Below are positions 37,193-44,436 of a stretch of DNA of 64,000 nucleotides, one piece after another. The notes under the pieces were generated by a model, which saw only the letters and a program-made list of their open reading frames with translations, had not been told where the DNA came from and searched no databases. Origin of the DNA: an uncultured Aquimarina sp. (GTDB lineage: Bacteria; Bacteroidota; Bacteroidia; Flavobacteriales; Flavobacteriaceae); the NCBI GenBank assembly GCA_947498785.1, contig CANMLS010000004.1, forward strand, positions 62,001 through 126,000, read 5' to 3'. Both the position numbers and the translations under genes were made by a program. Each line of letters opens with the position of its first letter. Position 1 is the stretch's first letter.

Positions 37193-37648
37193 ATGAAAGT
37201 AGAAGATTTAAGTGAAGTATTTTGGAGAAAAATCAAGTTTGTATTACTATTTACTTTATCAATTGTTCTCTTATATATTCTGCAAACAAAATTTATTCTA
37301 AAGATACCTGTCATGGATAATACAGAGCTATTGGAGGCAATAGATAGTTATGAGACTATTATCGAGAGACAAACAGAATACGCTGCACAAGTAAAAAGTA
37401 TCCATGAAGAAATTACAGCAATGGAGTTCGATATCCATCAGGTACAAAAGCAAGATGAGATCAATAAAAAAATCTTTAGGATCAGATCTGTTTATAAGGA
37501 GAACAAAATGAATTCTAAGTATTTTTTTGGCATACAATCAGCTAATATTTTACAGATATATTTTGATACCAGAGAGGAGCATAGTTCTTTGTTAAAAAAC
37601 AAAAAAGTCATTTTGGATAACCTTAAAGAATGTAAGGCAAATATTTGA
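37193..37648 (+). CDS. TssO-like membrane coiled-coil protein (probable TssP)
   Basis: A 151-residue protein with one N-terminal membrane helix (about 14-34) followed by a coiled-coil region containing YETIIERQTEYAAQVKSIHEEI, much like the preceding TssO. The E-Y-x-x-x-x-E/x-Q segment after the helix recurs in both, which suggests paralogy. By position and form it is probably TssP, but TssP and TssQ definitions cannot be checked here. Its stop overlaps the next gene's possible TTG start. Confidence 0.65.
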   Translation: MKVEDLSEVFWRKIKFVLLFTLSIVLLYILQTKFILKIPVMDNTELLEAIDSYETIIERQTEYAAQVKSIHEEITAMEFDIHQVQKQDEINKKIFRIRSVYKENKMNSKYFFGIQSANILQIYFDTREEHSSLLKNKKVILDNLKECKANI

Positions 37649-37653
37649 AAGTT

Positions 37654-38598
37654 ATGAAATTTAATAAAAGGATACTGATACTAATATTATTTGCAATAGC
37701 AATTATCACAGCACTTCTTATGGCTATTCGAATGCCATTTAATGCTACGATTAGCAGTATGGATTTTAATATAAATGATTCTAATCAAAACTACCACTAT
37801 GAGGTCAATGAAGAATTAGAATTTCTGGTTAATGATACTCAAGAATATAAAGATAGAGAAATGATCTGGTATTTAGGTAATGGAGATACCATAATGCGTA
37901 ACCATGATATAAATTACACTTATAAGAAAAAGGGAAAATACATGGTAACCCTAGAGGTAGATTCTAAGTATAAAATATCCAAGTATATCGAGGTTATTTC
38001 ATTACAAAAGAAAAAAGCAATAGACTCTGTGCCAAAAATCTATGGTGTTGATTTGGGCTATGTAGGAGAAGAGTTGGTTTTTTCATCATATAGTCCTGGG
38101 GTAGATTCCTGGTTTTGGGAATTTGGAGAAACAGGTACTGTAGATGCATATGAAGGACAGGTAGTGTATGTATATAAAAATGAAGGAACCTATAACGTAA
38201 AGTTAAAAACAAACACTTCAAAATATCCTGTATACCACCAGATAAAAATTTTACCATTATTCGAAGCAATCGAAGAATCTGGACGTTTGGATTCCTTGTC
38301 TTTGGCTCAGGAAGACATAAAGATAAAGCTTCAGACAATAGCAGATGCTTCAACAAGAAATAAGAGAGATTATTATAACAGTTTAAAACATATAGAAAAT
38401 AGGTATACCTGTAATAAGGCCGATGAGGTAGTGGTAGTAATTAATGGAGCTAGATATAATGATTTATACAGTTATTGTCAAGGTTTACATTATTTAGAAG
38501 GAAAGGGAACAAAAACAGTAGTAATTAATGAGGTTGCAATCGATACTTTTAATTGCCTGAAAAAAATAGAAGTAACACAAAGCATTATCAATAAATGA
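37654..38598 (+). CDS. PKD-domain membrane protein of the T6SS
   Basis: A protein of 314 residues from the ATG at 37654 (a TTG at 37645 would add three). One membrane helix lies near 5-23, and the rest is predicted periplasmic. Two PKD-like beta domains follow: the first contains MIWYLGNGDTIMRNHDINYTY and KGKYMVTLEV, the second SWFWEFGETGTVDAYEGQVVY and EGTYNVKLKT. Each repeats the W-x-x-G-x-G ... Y-x-x-x-G-x-Y-x-V pattern. The last 100 residues are unrecognised. It presumably forms part of the periplasmic scaffold with TssR, with which it overlaps by 4 nt (ATGA). Confidence 0.75.
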   Translation: MKFNKRILILILFAIAIITALLMAIRMPFNATISSMDFNINDSNQNYHYEVNEELEFLVNDTQEYKDREMIWYLGNGDTIMRNHDINYTYKKKGKYMVTLEVDSKYKISKYIEVISLQKKKAIDSVPKIYGVDLGYVGEELVFSSYSPGVDSWFWEFGETGTVDAYEGQVVYVYKNEGTYNVKLKTNTSKYPVYHQIKILPLFEAIEESGRLDSLSLAQEDIKIKLQTIADASTRNKRDYYNSLKHIENRYTCNKADEVVVVINGARYNDLYSYCQGLHYLEGKGTKTVVINEVAIDTFNCLKKIEVTQSIINK

Positions 38599-40997
38599 TC
38601 CAATATATAAAATGTAATAAATCATATAAAAAAAGCAAGATAGCATTTCTTATAGGTCTTTTTTTAGGTGTTTTACCCGTATTGAATATACAACTACATG
38701 CACAGGTTCGTAAATATGCAATAATTGATAAGATAAAAAAGGACACTTATAATTTTCTAGATACAACAAAAACTAAAAAAAAACAGAGAAAAGACAAAGG
38801 GTTTTATACTGTATATTCTGACCGATCAGATAATAAAGTATATTTTAGTTCTTATGCTCAGATTGCAGGTGATAAGCAGGATTTTTTAGCACCATACTAT
38901 GTTATAGATCAAAAAAACAATTATCTCGAGGTAGTTACTCTCGATCCAACATTGATTGGCAAGCCTAAAGGGATCTTTTCTTTTTTGTTTAAAGGTAAAT
39001 ACACATTTTCTGATGCTAAAAAAATGAAGTATATAGGCTGGATTCATAAAAATAATGTGATACACTATCCCCATCCAAAATTGAGTAAATCCAATTATAA
39101 ACCTATTAGGTATGTTGTAGGAATACATGATGTAAAAACCTTATATAATATAGAGGATCATGTCGAAGAACAAACTGTTTTTCTCTATAAAGACCCAATG
39201 TTTCATGAGAAAAGTGATAAAGAGTTAAGTTTGGATCAATTGGTGTATTTATATAAGTATGATGCCAATAAAAAAGCAGCACTAGTCTCTAATATGAGTC
39301 ATATGAAACCTGCAGATTCTGCAGCTAGGGTAATGGGATGGATTCCAAAAACATTAATAAAAAAAGTTGGTCAGCAAAGAGTATATATAGTAGATAAGGC
39401 AGATTCATTAGCTTTTTTTAGAAAAGAAAATAAACTCACAGAGTATGTAAATAAAAAAGATATAGAATCTAATATCATATTTGATCTCTCAGAACATAAA
39501 AAGACACCAATAGCGCTAAAAGATTCTATAGAAATAGCACTCCCTCTAGCTGTATGGGATCATTCTGACAATAAGCTTATTAATGTAGATGGAGAATATG
39601 TGTTGATGGATAAATTGGAAAAAATAAAGAAAGAAAACAAAGTCATAAATTTTCATTACATTTTTGATTGTAATAATGCTTTAAAGAAAAAAAACCTTAT
39701 GTTGATGAGTTCTTTACAACAAATATGGGTTTTGCTCTCTACAGAAGAAAAGTATAGTGATTATGAGATTAGTTTTAGTGCCAGTTCCTATGGTTGTGGT
39801 AAATTTTATTCATTCTCTAAGAGTTCTTCCTTTTCATCATGGATCGATTATCTCCATAATATTTTTATGGATAATGGATTAGTAACGACCAATGAACTTA
39901 ATACGCAAGGATTAGAACAATGCTTTGAGAAAGCAATAGCAGATATACCTCAACAGAGTTTTACTAATAATATAATTTTAATAGCAGGAGAAAAGAAATT
40001 TTTTGCTTTACCAAATATAAAAAGTATTACCACTAGACTGGGGCAGACATCATCTAGATTAATTTTTTATCAATTAGAGAACAAAGCAAACGATAAGCAT
40101 CAAGACTTTATCTTACAATCAAAAGATATTTTGAATAGAGTGAATAAGCATCATGCAGACTTTATCAGGGCATTTATTGTAGACAATGCTTTGATAAAAA
40201 ATAAAAATGTTTTTAGTAATATTCCAGCAATAGATAATATATATATATATGATGCACCAGATAACAGTACCTATCAAGGTGGAGTGGTTTTTCCAAAAAT
40301 AAATAAGAAATTACTAGCGACCTCTTTAGATACAGCGATAGATTCTGTGTTGACTACATCAATAAAATTTAATTCAAAACTCATTAATTCATTAGAATAT
40401 AATGCAGGTAAATTAGGGTTTTTAAGAAGCAAAGCAGGAGAAAAAATCAAAGAATTTATTCTTAAAGATACCACCTATGCTGATAGTTTGAAGATGATAC
40501 CTAGAAATTATATGTATGAAAAATATTATCAAGATAAGAACTATACTCCACAAGATAACCCTAAGGTTAGTACGGCATATCTACTTAGTAAAGATGAATT
40601 AATAACAGCAGTAGCTGAGTATAAGTCTTTGATTCCTTTGTTGCGTAGAATGGCAAAAACAAGAGATAGAGTAAAATTATATTTTAAATATAGAAAAAAT
40701 AGCAGAGGGGTTAATAAAAAATTGTTTAGAAAAATACTTAGAAGAAGGGATTATATAGCAGATTTAGTTTTTATGAAAACAGGATTACCCGTACAAAGTG
40801 AATTTTTACAAAAAACCAAAATAAAACACATTAATAGAAAAAGAAAGACGTCACATCTCGATTTCACGAAAATAATTAAAGAGTTAAAAGAAAAAATAGA
40901 TGTATTAGAAAAAATCCTTTCTGATAAGGAACAAAAATTTTATACAGATGGGGGTAAAATAAAATTCTATTTAATTCCTGAGCACTATATACTATAA
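38595..40997 (+). CDS. tssR: T6SS-iii periplasmic protein TssR
   Basis: An 800-residue protein with an extended N-terminal signal region (hydrophobic about 16-36, ending QLHAQ) and no further membrane helix. Short SH3-like elements (about 55-200) surround KYIGWIHKNNVIHYP and VMGWIPKTLIKKVG. A region at about 330-520 has the alternating strand-helix pattern of a von Willebrand A-like domain (FTNNIILIAGEKKFFALPNI). The C-terminus is basic and helical. Size and position fit TssR, the largest periplasmic component of Bacteroidetes systems. It overlaps the PKD gene by 4 nt. Confidence 0.78.
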   Translation: MIQYIKCNKSYKKSKIAFLIGLFLGVLPVLNIQLHAQVRKYAIIDKIKKDTYNFLDTTKTKKKQRKDKGFYTVYSDRSDNKVYFSSYAQIAGDKQDFLAPYYVIDQKNNYLEVVTLDPTLIGKPKGIFSFLFKGKYTFSDAKKMKYIGWIHKNNVIHYPHPKLSKSNYKPIRYVVGIHDVKTLYNIEDHVEEQTVFLYKDPMFHEKSDKELSLDQLVYLYKYDANKKAALVSNMSHMKPADSAARVMGWIPKTLIKKVGQQRVYIVDKADSLAFFRKENKLTEYVNKKDIESNIIFDLSEHKKTPIALKDSIEIALPLAVWDHSDNKLINVDGEYVLMDKLEKIKKENKVINFHYIFDCNNALKKKNLMLMSSLQQIWVLLSTEEKYSDYEISFSASSYGCGKFYSFSKSSSFSSWIDYLHNIFMDNGLVTTNELNTQGLEQCFEKAIADIPQQSFTNNIILIAGEKKFFALPNIKSITTRLGQTSSRLIFYQLENKANDKHQDFILQSKDILNRVNKHHADFIRAFIVDNALIKNKNVFSNIPAIDNIYIYDAPDNSTYQGGVVFPKINKKLLATSLDTAIDSVLTTSIKFNSKLINSLEYNAGKLGFLRSKAGEKIKEFILKDTTYADSLKMIPRNYMYEKYYQDKNYTPQDNPKVSTAYLLSKDELITAVAEYKSLIPLLRRMAKTRDRVKLYFKYRKNSRGVNKKLFRKILRRRDYIADLVFMKTGLPVQSEFLQKTKIKHINRKRKTSHLDFTKIIKELKEKIDVLEKILSDKEQKFYTDGGKIKFYLIPEHYIL

Positions 40998-41000
40998 AGA

Positions 41001-41753
41001 ATGAGTAAGAGAACAGATTTACCAATACATGAAGTTATTTTAAAAATCATGTATAAAGAAGATAAAGAAAAGCCGATAGGTTTAACTGCGGGCGATGTTC
41101 TCTGGAAAATTGATAACCCTGAGATTACAGAGCGTTATGTTAGAGAAGTACTGGATTGGTTAGTTCGCGAAAATAAGGTGAAATTATATTTAGACAAATA
41201 TAGTTTAGATCGCTATGAATTTTTGGAGCAAAAAGCCAAAGATGATGAATTAACTACAGAAAATACAACCTTTTATATAGAGCCACCCAAAAAGAAGATT
41301 AGTGGCATTAGAAATAAAATTATTCTTTTTTCTGGAATACTGGCATTACTTTATATCACATATTTATATTCTCAGATGCGGAGGAATTATGAACTCTCTA
41401 GAAAAGAAATACCTACAATATCCATAACAGAAAAACAGGAGACATTAAAAAACCTATACCTTTCAGAGAAAACAGAGAAAACAATAGACGATAAATTTAA
41501 TGATATATCTTCTTCATTTTCAAGGCAAAATAGTAACAATAGAAAAATAAATTCAAAAATAACAAAACTGTATACGATAATAGATACTTTACAAAAACAA
41601 CATCAAATCAGATTAAATACAATTCAGAAACAAGTAGATAGTAATATTAACAATGATATCATGTATACAAATTCATTATTACAGAAAATAATGATTTGTA
41701 ATTTCATATTTCTGGCGATTATAATCCTTACCTTCTTTAGGGGTAAATTTTAG
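41001..41753 (+). CDS. Winged-helix/transmembrane protein ending the T6SS operon
   Basis: A 250-residue protein with three parts. Residues 1-75 look like a winged helix (HEVILKIMYKEDKEKPIGLT, TERYVREVLDWLVRENKVKLY). One membrane helix lies at about 103-121, followed by a polar coiled-coil stretch (about 140-225) and a final hydrophobic segment (about 228-247). It starts 3 nt after tssR. It could be a structural component (perhaps the group catalogued as DUF5457, which I cannot confirm) or a membrane-bound regulator. No TssQ lipoprotein is otherwise evident, and this protein lacks a lipobox. Confidence 0.7.
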   Translation: MSKRTDLPIHEVILKIMYKEDKEKPIGLTAGDVLWKIDNPEITERYVREVLDWLVRENKVKLYLDKYSLDRYEFLEQKAKDDELTTENTTFYIEPPKKKISGIRNKIILFSGILALLYITYLYSQMRRNYELSRKEIPTISITEKQETLKNLYLSEKTEKTIDDKFNDISSSFSRQNSNNRKINSKITKLYTIIDTLQKQHQIRLNTIQKQVDSNINNDIMYTNSLLQKIMICNFIFLAIIILTFFRGKF

Positions 41754-42457
41754 TATCATCTTATTTGAAAAAGTATTATTACAAAAACATGGTAATTCCT
41801 TTCCCGAATCCTCTTTAAAAAGCGAGCAGTGGCAGAGATTAAATTCCATAATTAGGTATTACTATTTCATGCAGAAGCAGATATATTATTCAACATAAAA
41901 GCGGTTAATGTCTGTTATTGCAAGAAGTATATAATCATGATAATTGGAAATCTAAGGTATGCTATTTCTGACTAAAATTTACCCTTTTCTACAGATGCTT
42001 TAAAATAAAACTAAACTGTAGCTAGAGCTATGCTTAGTTTTTCTTTTTTGTCTGATCAAAAAATGACTGTTTTTATTTGAGTATTTTTAATTCAGAACTG
42101 CTATTATTTATAGTAAAAGCTATTGAAACTAGTATACTATTGATATTATTGACGATGTAAAAAGTGATATAAAAGGTTTGAAAAACATCCTCAGGAATGA
42201 TTATAAATTTGATAGTCAATAGCTGTTAAGTCTTCTTTTTAAATTATGATACATCAAAATCGCTTTTTTTACAGAGAATTTAAGAATAAGTAGTGTTAAA
42301 GCTTCTGTTTTTTTTAGATAAATTAGCCGATAATACTACTATTCATATACATAAATTTAGGAAAGAGTAATTATTGCTTTAATCCTTTGCTAAAGAATAC
42401 GCTTACTAAAAAAATAATCAAAAATAATAGTTCAGAATAAAATAATAAGTAAAAGTT
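41754..42457. other. Intergenic region after the T6SS locus
   Basis: About 700 bp with no intact gene. It contains the duplicated AraC 3' segment (41964-42113). A short open stretch near 42145-42213 (DDVKSDIKGLKNILRNDYKF then stop) may be a relic, but no family can be named. I see no obvious terminator for the secretion operon. Confidence 0.5.
41964..42113 (-). repeat. Duplicated segment, copy B (AraC gene tail relic)
   Basis: Homologous to 15716-15855 in the same orientation. On the minus strand it encodes NNSSSELKILK and a stop, matching the AraC C-terminus NNTTSDLKILK, and then the same 100 bp of 3' flank. Upstream on that strand the similarity ends abruptly and no AraC HTH remains, so it is a scrap of a second AraC-type gene or a copied 3' end. 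Confidence 0.75.
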
Positions 42458-43042
42458 ATGATTAATCATCTTAAGGATAAATATGATTTCGAATTACGTC
42501 TGGCAACAAAAAAAGAAGTAGATGTTCTTGTTGGGTTTCTGGCTGAAAAGAAATGGGAAGATAGTAGAAAATATATAAAAGAGCGAAAATCTAAGGTAAC
42601 TAAAGCAGAGGTAGATGATTTCATTAACAAAGAAAGAATCCATATCCTCGAATTAATAGGTAGTGGTGCATGGATACAAGATTACAACAAGTATGATGTA
42701 TCAATTTTTGTTTATAACTATATCCAAGAGCATGATGAAGGCGTTATTGCTTCTTTGACTTCTAGGGTGATTAGGACAAAAAAAGGGCTGGAGTTTTTAG
42801 AAAATGAAGATGTTATTTTTAATTTGAAAGATCTTAAAAGTAGTGTGCATTATAAAAAGAAAGTCAAAACAGGACGACGCAGCAGACCAAGCGAAGAATC
42901 GATTCAAAAAACTCTTGAGATTAAAAAGCATATAGAAATTATGGCCCCTAAGATGACTATGAATCAGATTTGTAAAGAATTTGGTTTTTCTAAAACCACA
43001 TACTATAGAGTAATTAAATGGTTGTCGATAAGAAATATGTAA
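42458..43042 (+). CDS. Hypothetical protein with C-terminal helix-turn-helix
   Basis: A 194-residue soluble protein. The last 50 residues contain GRRSRPSEESIQ and MTMNQICKEFGFSKTTYYRVIKW, a helix-turn-helix like the DNA-binding tail of resolvases or Hin-type invertases. The first 140 residues lack the serine-recombinase catalytic core (no Y-x-R-x-S start) and are unrecognised. It could be a regulator or a remnant of a recombination gene. It is monocistronic between the secretion locus and the tRNA. Confidence 0.65.
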   Translation: MINHLKDKYDFELRLATKKEVDVLVGFLAEKKWEDSRKYIKERKSKVTKAEVDDFINKERIHILELIGSGAWIQDYNKYDVSIFVYNYIQEHDEGVIASLTSRVIRTKKGLEFLENEDVIFNLKDLKSSVHYKKKVKTGRRSRPSEESIQKTLEIKKHIEIMAPKMTMNQICKEFGFSKTTYYRVIKWLSIRNM

Positions 43043-43134
43043 TTTATATAAAATACAGTTTACCTCAGGAAGTTTTATCTTTTTATTAAACTTTAATATT
43101 CGTTCCTCCTTCGGGACAAGACAAATGCGTTATA

Positions 43135-43170
43135 AAAAAAGCTGCTTCTACTATTAGAAACAGCTTTTTT
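43135..43170. terminator. Bidirectional terminator downstream of the tRNA
   Basis: Arms GCTGCTTCTA / TAGAAACAGC (one mismatch) with a four-base loop are flanked by A-runs on the left and T-runs on the right, so it can terminate on both strands. It lies 8 nt after the 3' end of the minus-strand tRNA. Confidence 0.8.
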
Positions 43171-43177
43171 AACTATG

Positions 43178-43251
43178 TGGTCCCACTTGGGCTCGAACCA
43201 AGGACCCCCTGATTATGAGTCAGGTGCTCTAACCAGCTGAGCTATGGGACC
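43178..43251 (-). tRNA. tRNA with CAU anticodon (Met, or Ile2)
   Basis: A 74-nt cloverleaf on the minus strand. The acceptor stem is GGTCCCA pairing with TGGGACC, the D-arm is AGCTCAGCTGGTTAGAGC, the anticodon arm is CCTGA-CTCATAA-TCAGG with anticodon CAT, and the T-arm has GGTTCGAGCC. The discriminator is A, and the CCA end is not encoded. A CAU anticodon reads Met, or Ile (AUA) if modified to lysidine. The acceptor stem starts with paired G1-C72, so it is not the initiator. Elongator Met is the first guess. Confidence 0.95.
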
Positions 43252-43380
43252 TAAAACGGAGGGCAAATTTAATGATTTGATATAAACACGCCAAACATTT
43301 TTTTCTATTATTTTAAGTATTCTATATTCTTGTACCATTTGTTTGCAGTAACCTCTTGGTATAAAGAATCTAAGAATATC

Positions 43381-43794
43381 TTATTTAGGAATTTCCTGAC
43401 ATAATTCTACCAAAACTCCATTAGTGGTTTTTGGGTGAATAAAAGCGACCAACTTATTATCAGCTCCTTTCTTGGGTGTTTTATTAAGGATTTGAAACCC
43501 CTCTTTCTCTAATCGTTCCAGTTCGAGTGCTATATCATCTACATCAAATGCAATGTGATGAATACCTTCTCCTTTTTTGGCAATAAATTTTCCAATAGGG
43601 CCATCTTCTCGAGTGCTAGCCAGTAATTCTATTTTGCTATCACCAACTTTAAAAAAAGAAGTAATAACAGCTTCGCTTTCTACGGCTTCTTGTTTATAAG
43701 GAGGTACGCCCAAAAACTTTTCGTATAGAGTATTGGCCTGTTCAATATCCTTAACAGCAATACCCAAATGTTCTATTTTGTTAATATGGTTCAT
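43381..43794 (-). CDS. mce: Methylmalonyl-CoA epimerase
   Basis: A 137-residue VOC-fold protein that interconverts (R)- and (S)-methylmalonyl-CoA in propionate metabolism. IEHLGIAVKDIEQANTLYEKFLG opens the first half and carries the metal-binding histidine. KIELLASTREDGPIGKFI, GEGIHHIAFDVDDI and GVLVELCQEI complete the usual metal ligands (His, His, Glu). Length is typical. Confidence 0.95.
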   Translation of the reverse strand: MNHINKIEHLGIAVKDIEQANTLYEKFLGVPPYKQEAVESEAVITSFFKVGDSKIELLASTREDGPIGKFIAKKGEGIHHIAFDVDDIALELERLEKEGFQILNKTPKKGADNKLVAFIHPKTTNGVLVELCQEIPK

Positions 43795-43836
43795 AATATA
43801 CGTTTATAACTATGATGTAAAAGTACAATTAATATG

Positions 43837-43844
43837 TATTTTTG
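43837..43844 (+). promoter_or_regulatory. -7 promoter box for rbfA
   Basis: TATTTTTG matches TAnnTTTG and ends 4 nt before the rbfA ATG at 43849. The transcription start would fall at or next to the start codon, so the transcript may be leaderless. Confidence 0.55.
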
Positions 43845-43848
43845 CAGC

Positions 43849-44241
43849 ATGGAAACAAATAGACAGAAAAAAATAGCAGGAGTATTACAGCGCGATGTTG
43901 CTGATGTGATACAACTAGCATTACGTGAAGCAGGAGTACAGGGGATTTTGGTTTCTGTAACCAAAGTAGCCGTAACAACAGACCTTTCTATTGCAAAAGT
44001 ATATATGAGTGTTTTTCCTCATCAGGAAGGAGAAAAAGTACTAAAAGAAGTAAATGCAGTAAAGTCACAAATTAAGCATCAGGTAGCGCAACGTACCAAA
44101 AATCAGTTACGTCGTATGCCAGAAATATCCTATTTTATTGATGATTCTCTAGAGTATATATCTAATATAGAAAAAGCGGTAAAAGGAGAAGAGAATCCAC
44201 TTCTGAATCCTGATCTTTTAGAAAAACGCAAAAAGAAATAA
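43849..44241 (+). CDS. rbfA: Ribosome-binding factor A
   Basis: A KH-fold protein of about 130 residues required for 16S rRNA processing and 30S maturation, especially in the cold. RQKKIAGVLQRDVADVIQLAL is the conserved N-terminal helix, VSVTKVAVTTDLSIAKVYMSV the central strands, and LRRMPEISYFIDDSLEYISNIEKA the C-terminal signature. I choose METNRQK (43849); an upstream ATG at 43834 lies within the promoter box region. Confidence 0.95.
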   Translation: METNRQKKIAGVLQRDVADVIQLALREAGVQGILVSVTKVAVTTDLSIAKVYMSVFPHQEGEKVLKEVNAVKSQIKHQVAQRTKNQLRRMPEISYFIDDSLEYISNIEKAVKGEENPLLNPDLLEKRKKK

Positions 44242-44262
44242 AATACCTTTTAGTAAGAGTTC

Positions 44263-44284
44263 AATTGGTTTCAAAACCAATTTT
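44263..44284 (+). terminator. Hairpin after rbfA
   Basis: Arms AATTGGTTT / AAACCAATT with a two-base loop and TTTT following, 21 nt after the rbfA stop codon. The tight loop makes the hairpin imperfect, but position and T-run fit a terminator. Confidence 0.55.
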
Positions 44285-44436
44285 CATCACTTTTTTTAAG
44301 AAATTCTAAGTAAGTGATAGAAATAACATTTTCATTTCTCTTTATTCTATTATCTTTATTCCCAAATCAAACATTATATTCCTTTTTTGAGCTTGTACTC
44401 ATTCTTGGTATTCATATTAACGATCATCATAGCGAA

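Larger units (their letters stand above)
43043..43380. other. Interval holding a tRNA and its terminator
   Basis: This interval contains only the tRNA gene and hairpin listed separately; the remainder is AT-rich without ORFs. Confidence 0.6.

Noticed and set aside
37994..38356. Antisense open frame of 120 codons inside the PKD-domain gene
   Set aside because: It lies wholly within a well-supported coding frame on the other strand and its Leu-rich composition is that of an antisense shadow.
25433..41753. Extracellular contractile injection system or phage-tail island instead of a T6SS
   Set aside because: The ClpV-type ATPase, TssK and a set of inner-membrane proteins are T6SS features; no tail-fibre, tape-measure or phage structural genes are seen.
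15716..42113. Composite mobile element bounded by the duplicated AraC segments
   Set aside because: The interval includes essential housekeeping genes (acc, fabH, rpmF, pdxA, ribE), and the repeats lack terminal inverted repeats or a transposase; a local duplication explains the data better.
42458..43042. Serine recombinase
   Set aside because: Only the C-terminal HTH resembles resolvases; the N-terminal catalytic serine motif is absent.
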